From contig JBOFGS010000019.1 in the NCBI GenBank assembly GCA_051649245.1, positions 1-64,000 on the forward strand: 64,000 nucleotides of DNA, in the 5' to 3' direction. The DNA is from Brevinema_A sp051649245 (GTDB lineage Bacteria > Spirochaetota > Brevinematia > Brevinematales > Brevinemataceae). Shown here in pieces: positions 35,018-44,007 of this stretch. Below the pieces are notes generated by a model. The model made no database searches, was not told where the DNA came from, and saw nothing but the letters and a program-made list of their open reading frames with translations. The position numbers were made by a program, and so were the translations under genes. The first letter of the stretch is position 1, and every line of letters begins with the position of its first letter.

Positions 35018-36826
35018 ATGACATTATCTTCCAAAAAAATTTCTAATATTGTTGCGATTTTAATTATTTCAATCCTATCTCTCTATCCACTAGTGGTAAA
35101 CTTTAAATATAATGATCATAGTAAAAACTGGTTAAATCATGATTATGGTAAAAATTTATTATCATCAACAGAAGAATATTCCGTGTTTATGACAGAAGGT
35201 GGTGATAATCAAGTATTCTCATCACTATATTTTACTTATGCTGAAAAATTACGCCAAGATCTTTTTCCATATGATCAAAAAGGAAATATTTTCAAAAAAA
35301 TATATGGAGATCTTCGCTATGTGACATCGGAAACATTAGAAGCACGAAGACCAATTGTCGACAGAGGACTATTCACAGGAGAAGAACCCTTTTATGAAAA
35401 TATCAGAAGTGCGACAATGCCGTATCTTGTGCCATATGCACTTGGAAAACCTTCTACCTATTTAACATGGAAGCTTGCAAATCCTCAAAATTTAGGTGAT
35501 TTTTATTACAAAAATTATGGTCAAATGTATAAAGTCCAACATATTCGTTATGCTATTTTGGATTATTTAGAATTTATGAATACAGAATCCGTAAGTGTTT
35601 TAAAAGAATATCTCAGTGATTTGTTAGGACGAACAATTAATAACAATGAATGGAATAATTTACTTGCAGATCTTAAAAATAGTGGCTATATCACAGAAAA
35701 AAATAATAATATCATATTACTGAAAACATATCAAAAACCTTTTCATAAAGATCCAAAAGATACGTTTTTAAAACGTTGGGATAATATTAAAAATCTTGAA
35801 TATTACGATTATTTATCAAGAGAAATTGTGAATAGTTTTGCTTTTGAACAAATTGGATTAATTTCTGATGAAGTACAAAATATCAAAAGTAAACCAGCTT
35901 CTTCCAAAGAAAATCAAGAAAAAATTACAGAATACACTCAAGAAAAATGGAAAGAAATAGAATATTATATTTCTTTAATTGAGAAATCAGGATATGATTC
36001 TGTTGCTATCTTACACAACCTTGGTATATTTTATTTATCAGCACAAGATCAATTTAACTTAAAAAAAGATTATCTCCCAGAAGCCGTAAAGACTTGGGAA
36101 CAAGTGGTCAACAATTTTATTTATTCTTGGTCTACTTATGATATATTGCTTTGGAGTTATTTAAAACTCATCTTAAAAGACAGTCAACAGACTGACTTAT
36201 ATCTCGAAAAATTTGATCGTTACTACAATCAATTAACAAATGCAACCACCCATTGGAAAAGCATGAAAGCAAACATTAAAAAATCACGCCCTTATCAAAG
36301 CACTATAAGACTGATTGAGTTTAGAAAAAATATTGAAAATATTAGTGGAACAAATTTTGACCTCTCCAGCAAAAGAGCTCGAGCAACATTAATATCAGCT
36401 AGCCCTGACGTGAATCTTATTATTAAACATCTTTCAGACCTTGTTGCACGACTATCTTTAGATCAAAACAAAAGTGACATAACAACATTGAATGAGTTTT
36501 GGAGAAGTTCATGGAGAAAATTAAGATTAAATTCTCAATTTTTAAGATGGCATGTTCAAATGATGCATGATATTATAGCTGGTATAGGAGAAGGGATTAT
36601 AGATAGTAATCTAGTAAATATGACCTTAGCAGAAGGAACAACGATTATTAATACAGTAAACGAATTACAACAAAAATTCAACACAGCATTTTATTTATTA
36701 AATATTGCGAAATTAACAGGGAACAATAAATACGAAAATCAATACATCTCTCTTGTATTGGAGATTGCTGAAAAAAATCTCCCAGCAGAAGAGTACACAC
36801 GATTAAAAAATCAATTAACAAAATAA
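35018..36826 (+). CDS. Single-helix protein resembling the soluble tail of DUF2723 proteins
   Basis: A 602-residue protein with one N-terminal membrane helix (about 9-28) and a large, probably periplasmic, helical domain. Residues 35-85 (WLNHDYGKNLLSS, FMTEGGDNQVFSSLYF, KLRQDLFPYD) resemble the segment that follows the membrane part of DUF2723 (protein O-mannosyltransferase-like) proteins, where the pattern is A-x-YG-NIL, GDN-TF-LWY and R-DV. The multi-helix membrane half is absent. The rest is rich in charged helices, perhaps TPR-like between 310 and 400. GAGG precedes the ATG. ftsW starts three bases after its stop, so its product may work with the division wall synthase. Function not known. 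Confidence 0.55.
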   Translation: MTLSSKKISNIVAILIISILSLYPLVVNFKYNDHSKNWLNHDYGKNLLSSTEEYSVFMTEGGDNQVFSSLYFTYAEKLRQDLFPYDQKGNIFKKIYGDLRYVTSETLEARRPIVDRGLFTGEEPFYENIRSATMPYLVPYALGKPSTYLTWKLANPQNLGDFYYKNYGQMYKVQHIRYAILDYLEFMNTESVSVLKEYLSDLLGRTINNNEWNNLLADLKNSGYITEKNNNIILLKTYQKPFHKDPKDTFLKRWDNIKNLEYYDYLSREIVNSFAFEQIGLISDEVQNIKSKPASSKENQEKITEYTQEKWKEIEYYISLIEKSGYDSVAILHNLGIFYLSAQDQFNLKKDYLPEAVKTWEQVVNNFIYSWSTYDILLWSYLKLILKDSQQTDLYLEKFDRYYNQLTNATTHWKSMKANIKKSRPYQSTIRLIEFRKNIENISGTNFDLSSKRARATLISASPDVNLIIKHLSDLVARLSLDQNKSDITTLNEFWRSSWRKLRLNSQFLRWHVQMMHDIIAGIGEGIIDSNLVNMTLAEGTTIINTVNELQQKFNTAFYLLNIAKLTGNNKYENQYISLVLEIAEKNLPAEEYTRLKNQLTK

Positions 36827-36828
36827 CA

Positions 36829-38031
36829 ATGTCACAAAAAAAGAAATTTTTGGATTCTACGGCATTAGAACGTGCAGACAAAACAATATTTGCTCTGTAT
36901 TTTGTTCTATTAAGTATTGGTATTTTATTTATGCATAGTGTTTCTCGTTTTGCAGGGCAGACACTTGGTCTTGGTTCTCAGACGCTTTTTATTAAACAAC
37001 TTATTTTTGCTATTGTATCAGCGTCTGCGATGATTATTTTTGCACAAATAGATTACCGATATACACGGATTGTTGTCAAACCGTTTATCTTTATCTCGAT
37101 TGTTTTACTGATCTTGGTGTTTATTCCAGGTATAGGATTAGAAATCGGATTAGCACGACGTTGGATTAATTTTCGCTTTTTTTCTTTTAATCCATCTGAG
37201 CTTGCAAAACTGTCATTGACAATATATTTAGCACATGTGCTTGTGAAAAAACAAGACACTCTTTCAAACTTTATTTCCGGATTGTTACCACCATTATTAT
37301 TGGCATCATTAATTTTTTTAATTATTTTGCTCCAATCAGGGTTCTCTATTGCTGCTATTATTATTTCTGTCATGTTTTCCATGATTTTTATAGGTGGTGC
37401 ACGATTACGGCATATTTTCAGCATTATTTTTCTTACACTACCTGTTCTTGGGGTGGCTATTTGGAAAGTTTCGTACCGAAAAGATCGTATTTTTGCCTTT
37501 ATTGATCCTTGGAGTGACCCCAATGGTATTGGGTATCAATCCATCCAATCACTACGAGCTCTTGCTCAAGGTGGGTTTTTTGGTGTAGGATTGGGCAACA
37601 GTACTCAAAAAATTTATCGATTACCGGCAGCACATACAGATTTTATTTTTTCGATCATTGTTGAAGAATTAGGATTTGTAGGGGGATTTGTATTAATTGC
37701 ATTGTTTGTGTTGTTTTTTATCAAAGGTGCACAACTGGCTCTTAGAACAAAAGATCCATATGCTCAGATGTTATCGTTTGGAATTACAACGCTTATTGCA
37801 ACACATGCATTGCTAAACATTATGATTGCAACGGCTTTGATGCCACCAACAGGTGTATCACTACCTTTTATCAGTTATGGCGGCTCATCCTTTTTAATAC
37901 TTTCTATCGGTATGGGAATTCTTCTCAACATCAGTGCAAATGAGTCACATAACATTGAAAATATCGATGTCAATAATATGTCTCATAGACCTTATTCTTC
38001 AAAATTATCGCAGTATCATCGTAATCAATAA
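36829..38031 (+). CDS. ftsW: SEDS peptidoglycan glycosyltransferase FtsW
   Basis: Polytopic lipid II polymerase of the SEDS family, 400 residues, about ten membrane helices. The conserved cytoplasmic/periplasmic segments are present: ARRWINF, SFNPSELAKL, GYQSIQSLRALAQGGFFGVGLGNSTQK, LPAAHTDFIFSIIVEELGF and the C-terminal MPPTGVSLPFISYGGSS. The TDFIFSIIVEELG and NSTQK forms favour FtsW over RodA. It acts with a class B PBP at the septum. It follows the preceding gene by only two bases and has no clear ribosome-binding site of its own, so translation is probably coupled. Confidence 0.9.
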   Translation: MSQKKKFLDSTALERADKTIFALYFVLLSIGILFMHSVSRFAGQTLGLGSQTLFIKQLIFAIVSASAMIIFAQIDYRYTRIVVKPFIFISIVLLILVFIPGIGLEIGLARRWINFRFFSFNPSELAKLSLTIYLAHVLVKKQDTLSNFISGLLPPLLLASLIFLIILLQSGFSIAAIIISVMFSMIFIGGARLRHIFSIIFLTLPVLGVAIWKVSYRKDRIFAFIDPWSDPNGIGYQSIQSLRALAQGGFFGVGLGNSTQKIYRLPAAHTDFIFSIIVEELGFVGGFVLIALFVLFFIKGAQLALRTKDPYAQMLSFGITTLIATHALLNIMIATALMPPTGVSLPFISYGGSSFLILSIGMGILLNISANESHNIENIDVNNMSHRPYSSKLSQYHRNQ

Positions 38032-38032
38032 T

Positions 38033-38054
38033 TATTTTCGATTAATCGAAAATA
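38033..38054. repeat. Perfect 22-base palindrome after ftsW
   Basis: TATTTTCGATT and its complement adjoin without a loop. There is no T tract behind it, so it is either a weak terminator or a binding site. Confidence 0.5.
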
Positions 38055-38175
38055 TTATATTATGGATTTGATTTTTAAAAAAAACATAGTACAATATACA
38101 TATTGATTATTTCTTTTTACAAAATCATGTCTTCTATATGATACTAAAAAATATTTTAATTTTTGGGAAAATATC

Positions 38176-38739
38176 ATGAAAATTACAAATGTCAGTATCA
38201 ATAAATCTTTTATTATACGAAAACGTGAACAATCACAAAATTCTATCACCAATGCGTCACATAAATTAGCACCGGAAATGATTAATCTTGAAAAAAAGTC
38301 ACCACAACTTGGTTCTATCCAATATCTACAATATTCTCTTACAAAGAATCAACAAGCTTTTGGACTTTTAAGTCAATTATCAGGATTAATTAAAGATTTT
38401 GTGTCAACACCGCATCAATTTGAGACAGCACTAAGATCAAACATTGCACAATTAAACAAAACGCATCCCAAATACGCTCAACGTCTTAAAAACAATGAAT
38501 GGACCACTCAAGAAATGCAATCTGACATTAAAAACATTATTTATGAAATAGAAGAAGAAAACAAAACAATAAAACACAACATAGCACATTATTTAGTAAG
38601 CACACAAAATAAACAAGCAATAAATAAAACAATGTTTGATGCTGACCATATTGCTAAAATAAAAAAACATATTATTAATGAAAACAAGAATGATTTATTA
38701 ACTATATCTTCTGAGAAAATAATACAATTGTTAGATTAG
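38176..38739 (+). CDS. Uncharacterised helical protein, 187 residues
   Basis: A soluble, basic, mostly helical protein without signal peptide or membrane helix. Its middle contains FGLLSQLSGLIKDFVSTPHQFETAL, interrupted by turns, and its C-terminus ends in a Lys/Ile-rich helix. The order of a disordered N-terminus followed by a helical bundle suggests an adaptor or secreted type-III-like cargo, but no motif supports either. AAATATC precedes the ATG without a clear Shine-Dalgarno. It lies between ftsW (144 bases away) and the NeuB-like gene (20 bases away), probably cotranscribed with the latter. Confidence 0.6.
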   Translation: MKITNVSINKSFIIRKREQSQNSITNASHKLAPEMINLEKKSPQLGSIQYLQYSLTKNQQAFGLLSQLSGLIKDFVSTPHQFETALRSNIAQLNKTHPKYAQRLKNNEWTTQEMQSDIKNIIYEIEEENKTIKHNIAHYLVSTQNKQAINKTMFDADHIAKIKKHIINENKNDLLTISSEKIIQLLD

Positions 38740-38759
38740 TTAATATTTAAAGGAATCAT

Positions 38760-39767
38760 ATGTCTGATATTTTAAAAATACTTAACAATAAGAGTCAACA
38801 TGATCCTGTATTTATGATCGCAGAATTAGGTATCAATCACGATGGCGATCTTTCTATCGCAAAAAAAATGATTGACGCTTCTGTGGAAGCAAAAGCAGAT
38901 GCTGTTAAATTTCAAATATATAATATAGACGAATTTTACAATCAATCTCTTGCCCCCGATGCATATAACTTATTCAAATCGTTTCAAATTAATCTTGATG
39001 ATTTCAAATCTCTTAGAAATTATGCTGAAAAAAAAGGGATTCTTGCTTTTGCAACTCCTTTGGATATCTCAACCTTTTCTGATCTTATGATGAACAAAAT
39101 ATATCCTATCAAAATAGCAAGTGGTGATGCAGGTACAGAGCCATGGATTGATTTATTGTTGGAACAAAATATTCCTTTTATCATTTCAACAGGATCATTA
39201 GAACATGCTGAGATAGAAGCATTAGCACATAAAATCAACGGCTCGCTTTCTGCTATGCTTTATTGTGTATCTCAATATCCTGCACCTCCGGAAGGATTTG
39301 ATTTAAGATATTTGAATACCATGCAAAAAATGTTACCTAATCAGCGTATTGGATTTTCTGATCACTCAGAAGGAATAGCATTATCGTTAGGAGCTGTAGC
39401 TCAAGGTGCTGCAATTATTGAACGACATTTTACCTTGTTTCCAGAAAGAACAGATTTGGATCATCCTTTATCCTTATCGCCAGAACAATTCTACGATATG
39501 GTTGTGGCATCAAGAAAAATTGAGGCAGCTCTTGGAAAAGGAATTCGTCAAAATACTCCCATAGAACAAAAAATCAAATCTCTTGCAGGCAGAGATGCTT
39601 ATGCAAAAACATTAATCCCAGCTAATACCCCTATAACAGAACAACATATCATACTACAAAGACCTGGATCAGGAATTTCAACTAAAAATTACAAATCTCT
39701 GATCGGGCAAACATATAATCAAGATATACAAAAAGGTCAATCATTACAAAAAATATTTTTCTGTTAA
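38760..39767 (+). CDS. N-acetylneuraminate/pseudaminate-type synthase (NeuB family)
   Basis: Condenses phosphoenolpyruvate with an N-acetyl hexose to a nine-carbon nonulosonic acid. The 335-residue enzyme has the NeuB barrel start MIAELGINHDGDLSIAKKMI, the metal/substrate segments ADAVKFQIYN, KIASGDAG, FSDHSEGIALSLGAVAQGA and IERHFT, and a C-terminal antifreeze-like SAF domain (LIPANTPITEQHI). Substrate (sialic, legionaminic or pseudaminic precursor) cannot be told. No CMP-sugar synthetase is nearby. Flagellin glycosylation with nonulosonic acids is known in spirochaetes, so a link to the flagellar genes is conceivable. AAAGGA precedes the ATG. Confidence 0.85.
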   Translation: MSDILKILNNKSQHDPVFMIAELGINHDGDLSIAKKMIDASVEAKADAVKFQIYNIDEFYNQSLAPDAYNLFKSFQINLDDFKSLRNYAEKKGILAFATPLDISTFSDLMMNKIYPIKIASGDAGTEPWIDLLLEQNIPFIISTGSLEHAEIEALAHKINGSLSAMLYCVSQYPAPPEGFDLRYLNTMQKMLPNQRIGFSDHSEGIALSLGAVAQGAAIIERHFTLFPERTDLDHPLSLSPEQFYDMVVASRKIEAALGKGIRQNTPIEQKIKSLAGRDAYAKTLIPANTPITEQHIILQRPGSGISTKNYKSLIGQTYNQDIQKGQSLQKIFFC

Positions 39768-39783
39768 TGAAAATGAGGTAAAA

Positions 39784-40689
39784 GTGAAAAAACTAATATT
39801 AGTATTAGATGATTTAGGTGAGCACGCTCATCAAAAACTACAAACATCCCCTTATGAAATTAGTGTCAATCCTGCTGATTTATCAAAAGCTACAGCATTG
39901 ATTGTTCGATCAACACGCGTAACAAAAGAAATGATTGATGAAGGAACAAATTTAAAAATTATTTCAAGAGCTGGTGTTGGAATGGATGCTATTGACACAG
40001 AATATGCACGTTCAAAAAACATTTTACTCTTTAATGCAGCTGGTGGAAATTCTGTAAATGCCGCAGAAACAACGATGGGTTTTATCCTGAGTATTGCCCA
40101 CAAGATCACTTACTCTCATCACCTACTTTATGGACAAAAAATGTGGGAACGTGGAGAAAAAACGGAAGGTTTTGAACTTGATGGAAAAACATTAGGGATT
40201 ATTGGCTGTGGCAATGTTGGTTCTCGAGTGGCTCAATTTGCTCGTGCTTTTAATATGAATGTTTGTATTTATGATCCTTATATTTCCAACTTTCCTCCAA
40301 ATACCGAATCTGTACCGTCTTTAGAAATATTACTTCCAAAATGTGATATGGTGACGATTCATACTCCTCTCACAAAAGAAACATATCATTTGATGGATGA
40401 AAAATATTTTGGATTGATGAAGAAAAGTGCCTATCTCATTAATGCATCTCGAGGCAAAGTGGTGGATCAAAAAGCATTAATCAATGCCTTAAAAAACAAA
40501 ACCATTATGGGAGTTGCATTGGATGTTTTTGAAGAAGAACCTCTTCCCCTAGATTCGCCACTTTTTGATTTTGATAATATTATTATGATTCCCCACCTCG
40601 GTGGTGCAAGTTCTGAAGCTCGAACAAGAGTTTCAGAACTTGCAGTAGAAAATGTTTTCTCACATATACAGGATCAGAAATGCATCTAG
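39784..40689 (+). CDS. D-isomer 2-hydroxyacid dehydrogenase (phosphoglycerate dehydrogenase-like)
   Basis: A 301-residue NAD-dependent dehydrogenase, short SerA type without ACT domain. It has the N-terminal catalytic segment ISRAGVGMDAIDTEYARSKN, the Rossmann loop LGIIGCGNVGSRVAQFARAFN, the catalytic Arg in NASRGKVVDQKALI, the Glu in LDVFEEEPLP, and the catalytic His in IPHLGGASSEAR. These favour 3-phosphoglycerate dehydrogenase (serine biosynthesis) but do not exclude other D-2-hydroxyacids. It starts at a GTG after GAGG and overlaps cdaA by ten bases. Confidence 0.85.
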   Translation: MKKLILVLDDLGEHAHQKLQTSPYEISVNPADLSKATALIVRSTRVTKEMIDEGTNLKIISRAGVGMDAIDTEYARSKNILLFNAAGGNSVNAAETTMGFILSIAHKITYSHHLLYGQKMWERGEKTEGFELDGKTLGIIGCGNVGSRVAQFARAFNMNVCIYDPYISNFPPNTESVPSLEILLPKCDMVTIHTPLTKETYHLMDEKYFGLMKKSAYLINASRGKVVDQKALINALKNKTIMGVALDVFEEEPLPLDSPLFDFDNIIMIPHLGGASSEARTRVSELAVENVFSHIQDQKCI

Positions 40690-41396
40690 AGTGGATAATC
40701 AATATTATCGATATTCTTGTAACAAGTATCACCATTTACCTAATCTATTATTTTTTTAAAGGAACATACACAGGTACTGTTGTTAAAGGAATGATATTAG
40801 GAATCTTATCTTATTCAACTGTCAAATTTTTCAAGCTTGAAACAATTAGTTGGTTATTTGAACGATTTTTTAATGATCTTCCATTAATTGTCATTATTCT
40901 TTTTCATCAAGAAATCAAACAATTTTTATCCAATTTAGGACGAACCTTAAATAAAGAAAAGGTTCATACTGCATTTGTTTCGTTATTGTCACAAAGCCTT
41001 TTAATACTATCAAACAAAAAAACAGGAGCATTAATTGTCATTGAAGGAACGATCAAACTCAATGAATTCATTAAAAATGGTGTTGTTCTTGATGCAAAAT
41101 ACAGTCAAGAATTAATAGAAACAATTTTCAATAAAAACACCGTACTCCATGACGGTGCCGTTATCATAAGAAAAGAAAAAATCATTGCAGCACATGTCTT
41201 TTTACCTGCAATATTTTCATCAGAACAAATAAACGGTACAAGACATGCAGCCGGACTAGCAATATCACAAGAAAGAGATTGTATTGTTTTAATGGTTTCA
41301 GAAGAAACAGGAACAATTTCTTATGCTCAAGGTGGAATCATTACCTCCATCCCGAATAATTATGTCGAGGAGGTACTTCGTGAAATCTTGGCTTAA
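40680..41396 (+). CDS. cdaA: Diadenylate cyclase CdaA
   Basis: Membrane-bound synthase of the second messenger c-di-AMP. Three N-terminal helices (residues 4-75) are followed by the DAC domain: GALIVIEGTIKLNEF, GVVLDAKYSQELIETIF, the DGA motif at LHDGAVIIRKEKIIAAHVFLP (Asp 158), and ETGTISYAQGG. The second motif, normally GTRHRAA, reads GTRHAAG, so the third basic residue of RHR is Ala. The length of 238 is slightly short. The next gene, cdaR, begins inside its last codons, the usual cdaA-cdaR pairing. c-di-AMP controls potassium and wall homeostasis. Confidence 0.88.
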   Translation: MHLEWIINIIDILVTSITIYLIYYFFKGTYTGTVVKGMILGILSYSTVKFFKLETISWLFERFFNDLPLIVIILFHQEIKQFLSNLGRTLNKEKVHTAFVSLLSQSLLILSNKKTGALIVIEGTIKLNEFIKNGVVLDAKYSQELIETIFNKNTVLHDGAVIIRKEKIIAAHVFLPAIFSSEQINGTRHAAGLAISQERDCIVLMVSEETGTISYAQGGIITSIPNNYVEEVLREILA

Positions 41397-42414
41397 AATA
41401 CTGCATCTCATTTTTATAAAAGATGTGATACCAAAAATTATTTCTGTATTTCTTGCTACTTTTCTTTGGTATTATGCAACAATTCTTTCTATTGAAAAGA
41501 CATATGTAAATTTACCTGTTGAAATTATCGATATCCCCGCTGGAATATCCTTAGAATACAATAAAGACACTAATATAAAAGTAGAACTTCAAGCACGTGA
41601 AGATGTTTCTCTATATATACAAAGGTTAAGAGCTGTGGTAAGTTTGGCAAATGCTGTCAAAGGTAAACAGATATACCCTATTACTCTAGAAAATTTACCT
41701 GAAGGAATCAATTATGATATCACACCAAAAAATATTAGTATAGAGTTATTTGAAATAGTGACGAATGAAGTACCTATTGTTTTGGATACTGTCTCTAACC
41801 CCTATAGTAAGATTACAAATTATACATTAAGTCCTGACACTATTAATATTATTGGTTCTGCTGACAGAGTGAAAGCTGTATCTTCAATAAAAACAGAATC
41901 ACTCGATCTCAATACTCTAAACAATGTTACATACTTTATAACAAATATAAAAATAAAATCACTACATATGATAGAAATCACGCCTAATATTCCGATTAGA
42001 GTAGAGGGACAATTAGAACATTATCATATAACAAATAAAGTATTTTTACCGATTACTATAGAAAACTTGAGTGCAAAATTGGTAATCCCATCAATTCCCA
42101 GTATTCAATTTACAGTACTAACAGCTGATTCAAATATTGAATTATTGTTACTTAAAACAGAGGTTAAAGTAGATTTAAGTAACATCACAAATGCTGGCAC
42201 ACATAAGTTACCTGTAACAATTATAGGTCCTGAAAGATTAAAATTTTTAATGCCACCAGAAACAGTTACCTTACTTATAGAGAATGATCCTGAACTGACA
42301 GAAAAATGGTCATTCCAAGATAAAATAGAAATAATAAAAACAAATAGTAATCAATCAGAAGAGACAGAAGGTTCGAATAAAAATTCCACGAACACTAATG
42401 AAACACTTAAATAA
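41380..42414 (+). CDS. cdaR: YbbR-domain regulator CdaR
   Basis: Membrane-anchored extracytoplasmic protein that modulates CdaA. One N-terminal helix (IISVFLATFLWYYATIL) is followed by repeated YbbR domains of about 80 residues (VNLPVEIIDIPAGISLEYN, VPIVLDTVSNPYSKITNYTLSP split by strands, and similar repeats). The longer frame is trimmed to a GTG at 41380, which has GGAGG just upstream and gives KSWLKILHLIF. It overlaps the cdaA end by 17 bases. The C-terminal tail is rich in Asn, Ser and Glu. 344 residues. Confidence 0.8.
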   Translation: MKSWLKILHLIFIKDVIPKIISVFLATFLWYYATILSIEKTYVNLPVEIIDIPAGISLEYNKDTNIKVELQAREDVSLYIQRLRAVVSLANAVKGKQIYPITLENLPEGINYDITPKNISIELFEIVTNEVPIVLDTVSNPYSKITNYTLSPDTINIIGSADRVKAVSSIKTESLDLNTLNNVTYFITNIKIKSLHMIEITPNIPIRVEGQLEHYHITNKVFLPITIENLSAKLVIPSIPSIQFTVLTADSNIELLLLKTEVKVDLSNITNAGTHKLPVTIIGPERLKFLMPPETVTLLIENDPELTEKWSFQDKIEIIKTNSNQSEETEGSNKNSTNTNETLK

Positions 42415-42446
42415 GGTCTGTTAATTAGTAATTAGGAGGTAAGAAT

Positions 42447-43526
42447 ATGGCGAAGGCTGTTATTCTCACAGCTGGTGGACTTGATTCATTATTAGTTGTA
42501 AAATTAATGCAACAAACAGATATTGAACTAATCCCTGTACATTTTGATATTGGGCTAACGTATAATAAACCTATTCTTGCTGGACAACGGATTTCAAAAT
42601 ATTTTGGATTAGAATACTTAGTCAAAAACAGTATCGAAATCGATAAAGTAGACATTGCTCGTGAATTTTATACAAATATTTTATCTGATGAAGAATCCGG
42701 TAGTTCTAATATTTGTTTAGAGCACAGAATATTTTTACTTAAACAAGCAAAAATATATATGGAAGAACACCAAGCTGATTTTATGGTGATGGGAGATATT
42801 GTCGATCAACGCCCCTTGATTCAAAGTCGTAAAGCGTTATTGTACGCTGATCGTGAAGCAGATGTAGAAGGATTGGTTTTTAGACCGTTGTCTGCAGCGT
42901 TGTTACCTTCTTCTCAACTTATAGAAACATATCCCAGTTTAAAATCGATTTGTTTTGATTTTAAAGGATTTACTCCTGCACGAGAAAAATTGGCACAAAA
43001 AATTGGCTTGCTTGATTATCCACAAGATACCGTTCTACCGTTACGCGAATCAGAGGTGGATATGGGTAAAAAAGCATTTGAGATGTTTGAAAAAGATTAT
43101 TTTATCAATCCAGCACATCTACACCGTTTAGGCATTCATTTTGAGTTTACAGACAAAGCAAAAGGAATTATTGGTCGTTCATCATTTGAAAGTATTTACC
43201 TAAAACAATTTCATCAAAAATTAAAACCTAAACAAGGTATTGCTTTTTCTATTGATGAACCTAAATTTTTGTTTGGATTTATTTACGGTGAAGACATCTG
43301 TGATCATCATGAGGTTCTTGCTCCTCAAATATTCTGTAGCACGGTTCTTCGATCTGAGGGATCAAAAAAGATAAACTTTTTTAATCATGATGGATCACCT
43401 CTTGGGAGTAAGCACGTAAGTGCCATTCATTTAAACGAATACTCGAAATATCTTCAAAATGATCAAGAACTTCATAAATTAGTATGTCCTATAGATTTAT
43501 TAGATTTTTCAAAAATCCCAATATAA
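42447..43526 (+). CDS. PP-loop tRNA-thiolation-like protein lacking conserved cysteines
   Basis: A 359-residue protein with an N-terminal PP-loop ATPase (AVILTAGGLDSLLVVKLM) and a layout resembling the ThiI/MnmA-related group: MVMGDIVDQRPLIQSRKALL (usually TGEVLGQRPMSQ), FRPLSAALLPSSQLIET, and ARE-LAQKIGLLDYP. The NPCIDC-type cysteine pair is NICLEH and the PAGGCLLT segment is PQDTVLPL, so the two catalytic-cysteine sites are missing or moved. The C-terminal 120 residues read as an additional domain (GIAFSIDEPKFLFGFIYGED). It could modify tRNA or another substrate by adenylation alone. AGGAGG gives a strong start. Confidence 0.6.
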   Translation: MAKAVILTAGGLDSLLVVKLMQQTDIELIPVHFDIGLTYNKPILAGQRISKYFGLEYLVKNSIEIDKVDIAREFYTNILSDEESGSSNICLEHRIFLLKQAKIYMEEHQADFMVMGDIVDQRPLIQSRKALLYADREADVEGLVFRPLSAALLPSSQLIETYPSLKSICFDFKGFTPAREKLAQKIGLLDYPQDTVLPLRESEVDMGKKAFEMFEKDYFINPAHLHRLGIHFEFTDKAKGIIGRSSFESIYLKQFHQKLKPKQGIAFSIDEPKFLFGFIYGEDICDHHEVLAPQIFCSTVLRSEGSKKINFFNHDGSPLGSKHVSAIHLNEYSKYLQNDQELHKLVCPIDLLDFSKIPI

Positions 43527-43618
43527 AAGAGATTGCTTTTTTAACATAAATCTATTATACTAATAATAAGTTTTGAATATCTTTGTGTTGATATCTATTT
43601 TAATTGGGAGAAAATGTA

Positions 43619-43924
43619 ATGATCATTTTTTTACTTACTATTTTTGTAATTTCTATTGTTCTATTAATACCAGCTATCCTATTACAAACAAATGGTGCTG
43701 ATAATGGAGTACTTTCATCTAATATCACAGCTGGTGCTTTTGGGGCAAAATCAAATGAAATTTTGGTAAAGTTTACATCATGGATGGCTACAGCATTTAT
43801 TGCAAGTGCATTATTGTTATCAATTCATTTTGTTAAAGGAACCGCATCTTCTAACTCATCAACTACAGAAACGACAGAAACAAGTGAACCATCAACCTCA
43901 GACTATAATGATGCTTCTAACTAA
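43619..43924 (+). CDS. secG: Protein-export subunit SecG
   Basis: Small non-essential subunit of the SecYEG translocon. The 101-residue protein has two helices (about 2-22 and 53-73) joined by the conserved loop NGVLSSNITAGAFGAKSNEILVKFT, the usual SecG feature, followed by a Ser/Thr-rich C-terminal tail. The start at ATG 43619 is preceded by GGGAG. Followed by a terminator and then glgA. Confidence 0.88.
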   Translation: MIIFLLTIFVISIVLLIPAILLQTNGADNGVLSSNITAGAFGAKSNEILVKFTSWMATAFIASALLLSIHFVKGTASSNSSTTETTETSEPSTSDYNDASN

Positions 43925-43938
43925 TTTTTTTATTCAAT

Positions 43939-43963
43939 AAAGGGGTCCAGTACCCCTTTTTCT
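43939..43963 (+). terminator. Terminator of secG
   Basis: AAAGGGGT-CCAGT-ACCCCTTTT hairpin with a following T-rich run. Confidence 0.8.
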
Positions 43964-44007
43964 ATATTTTCTATTTTCAAAGAACACAGTTGAAAGCGAG
44001 GAAAAAT

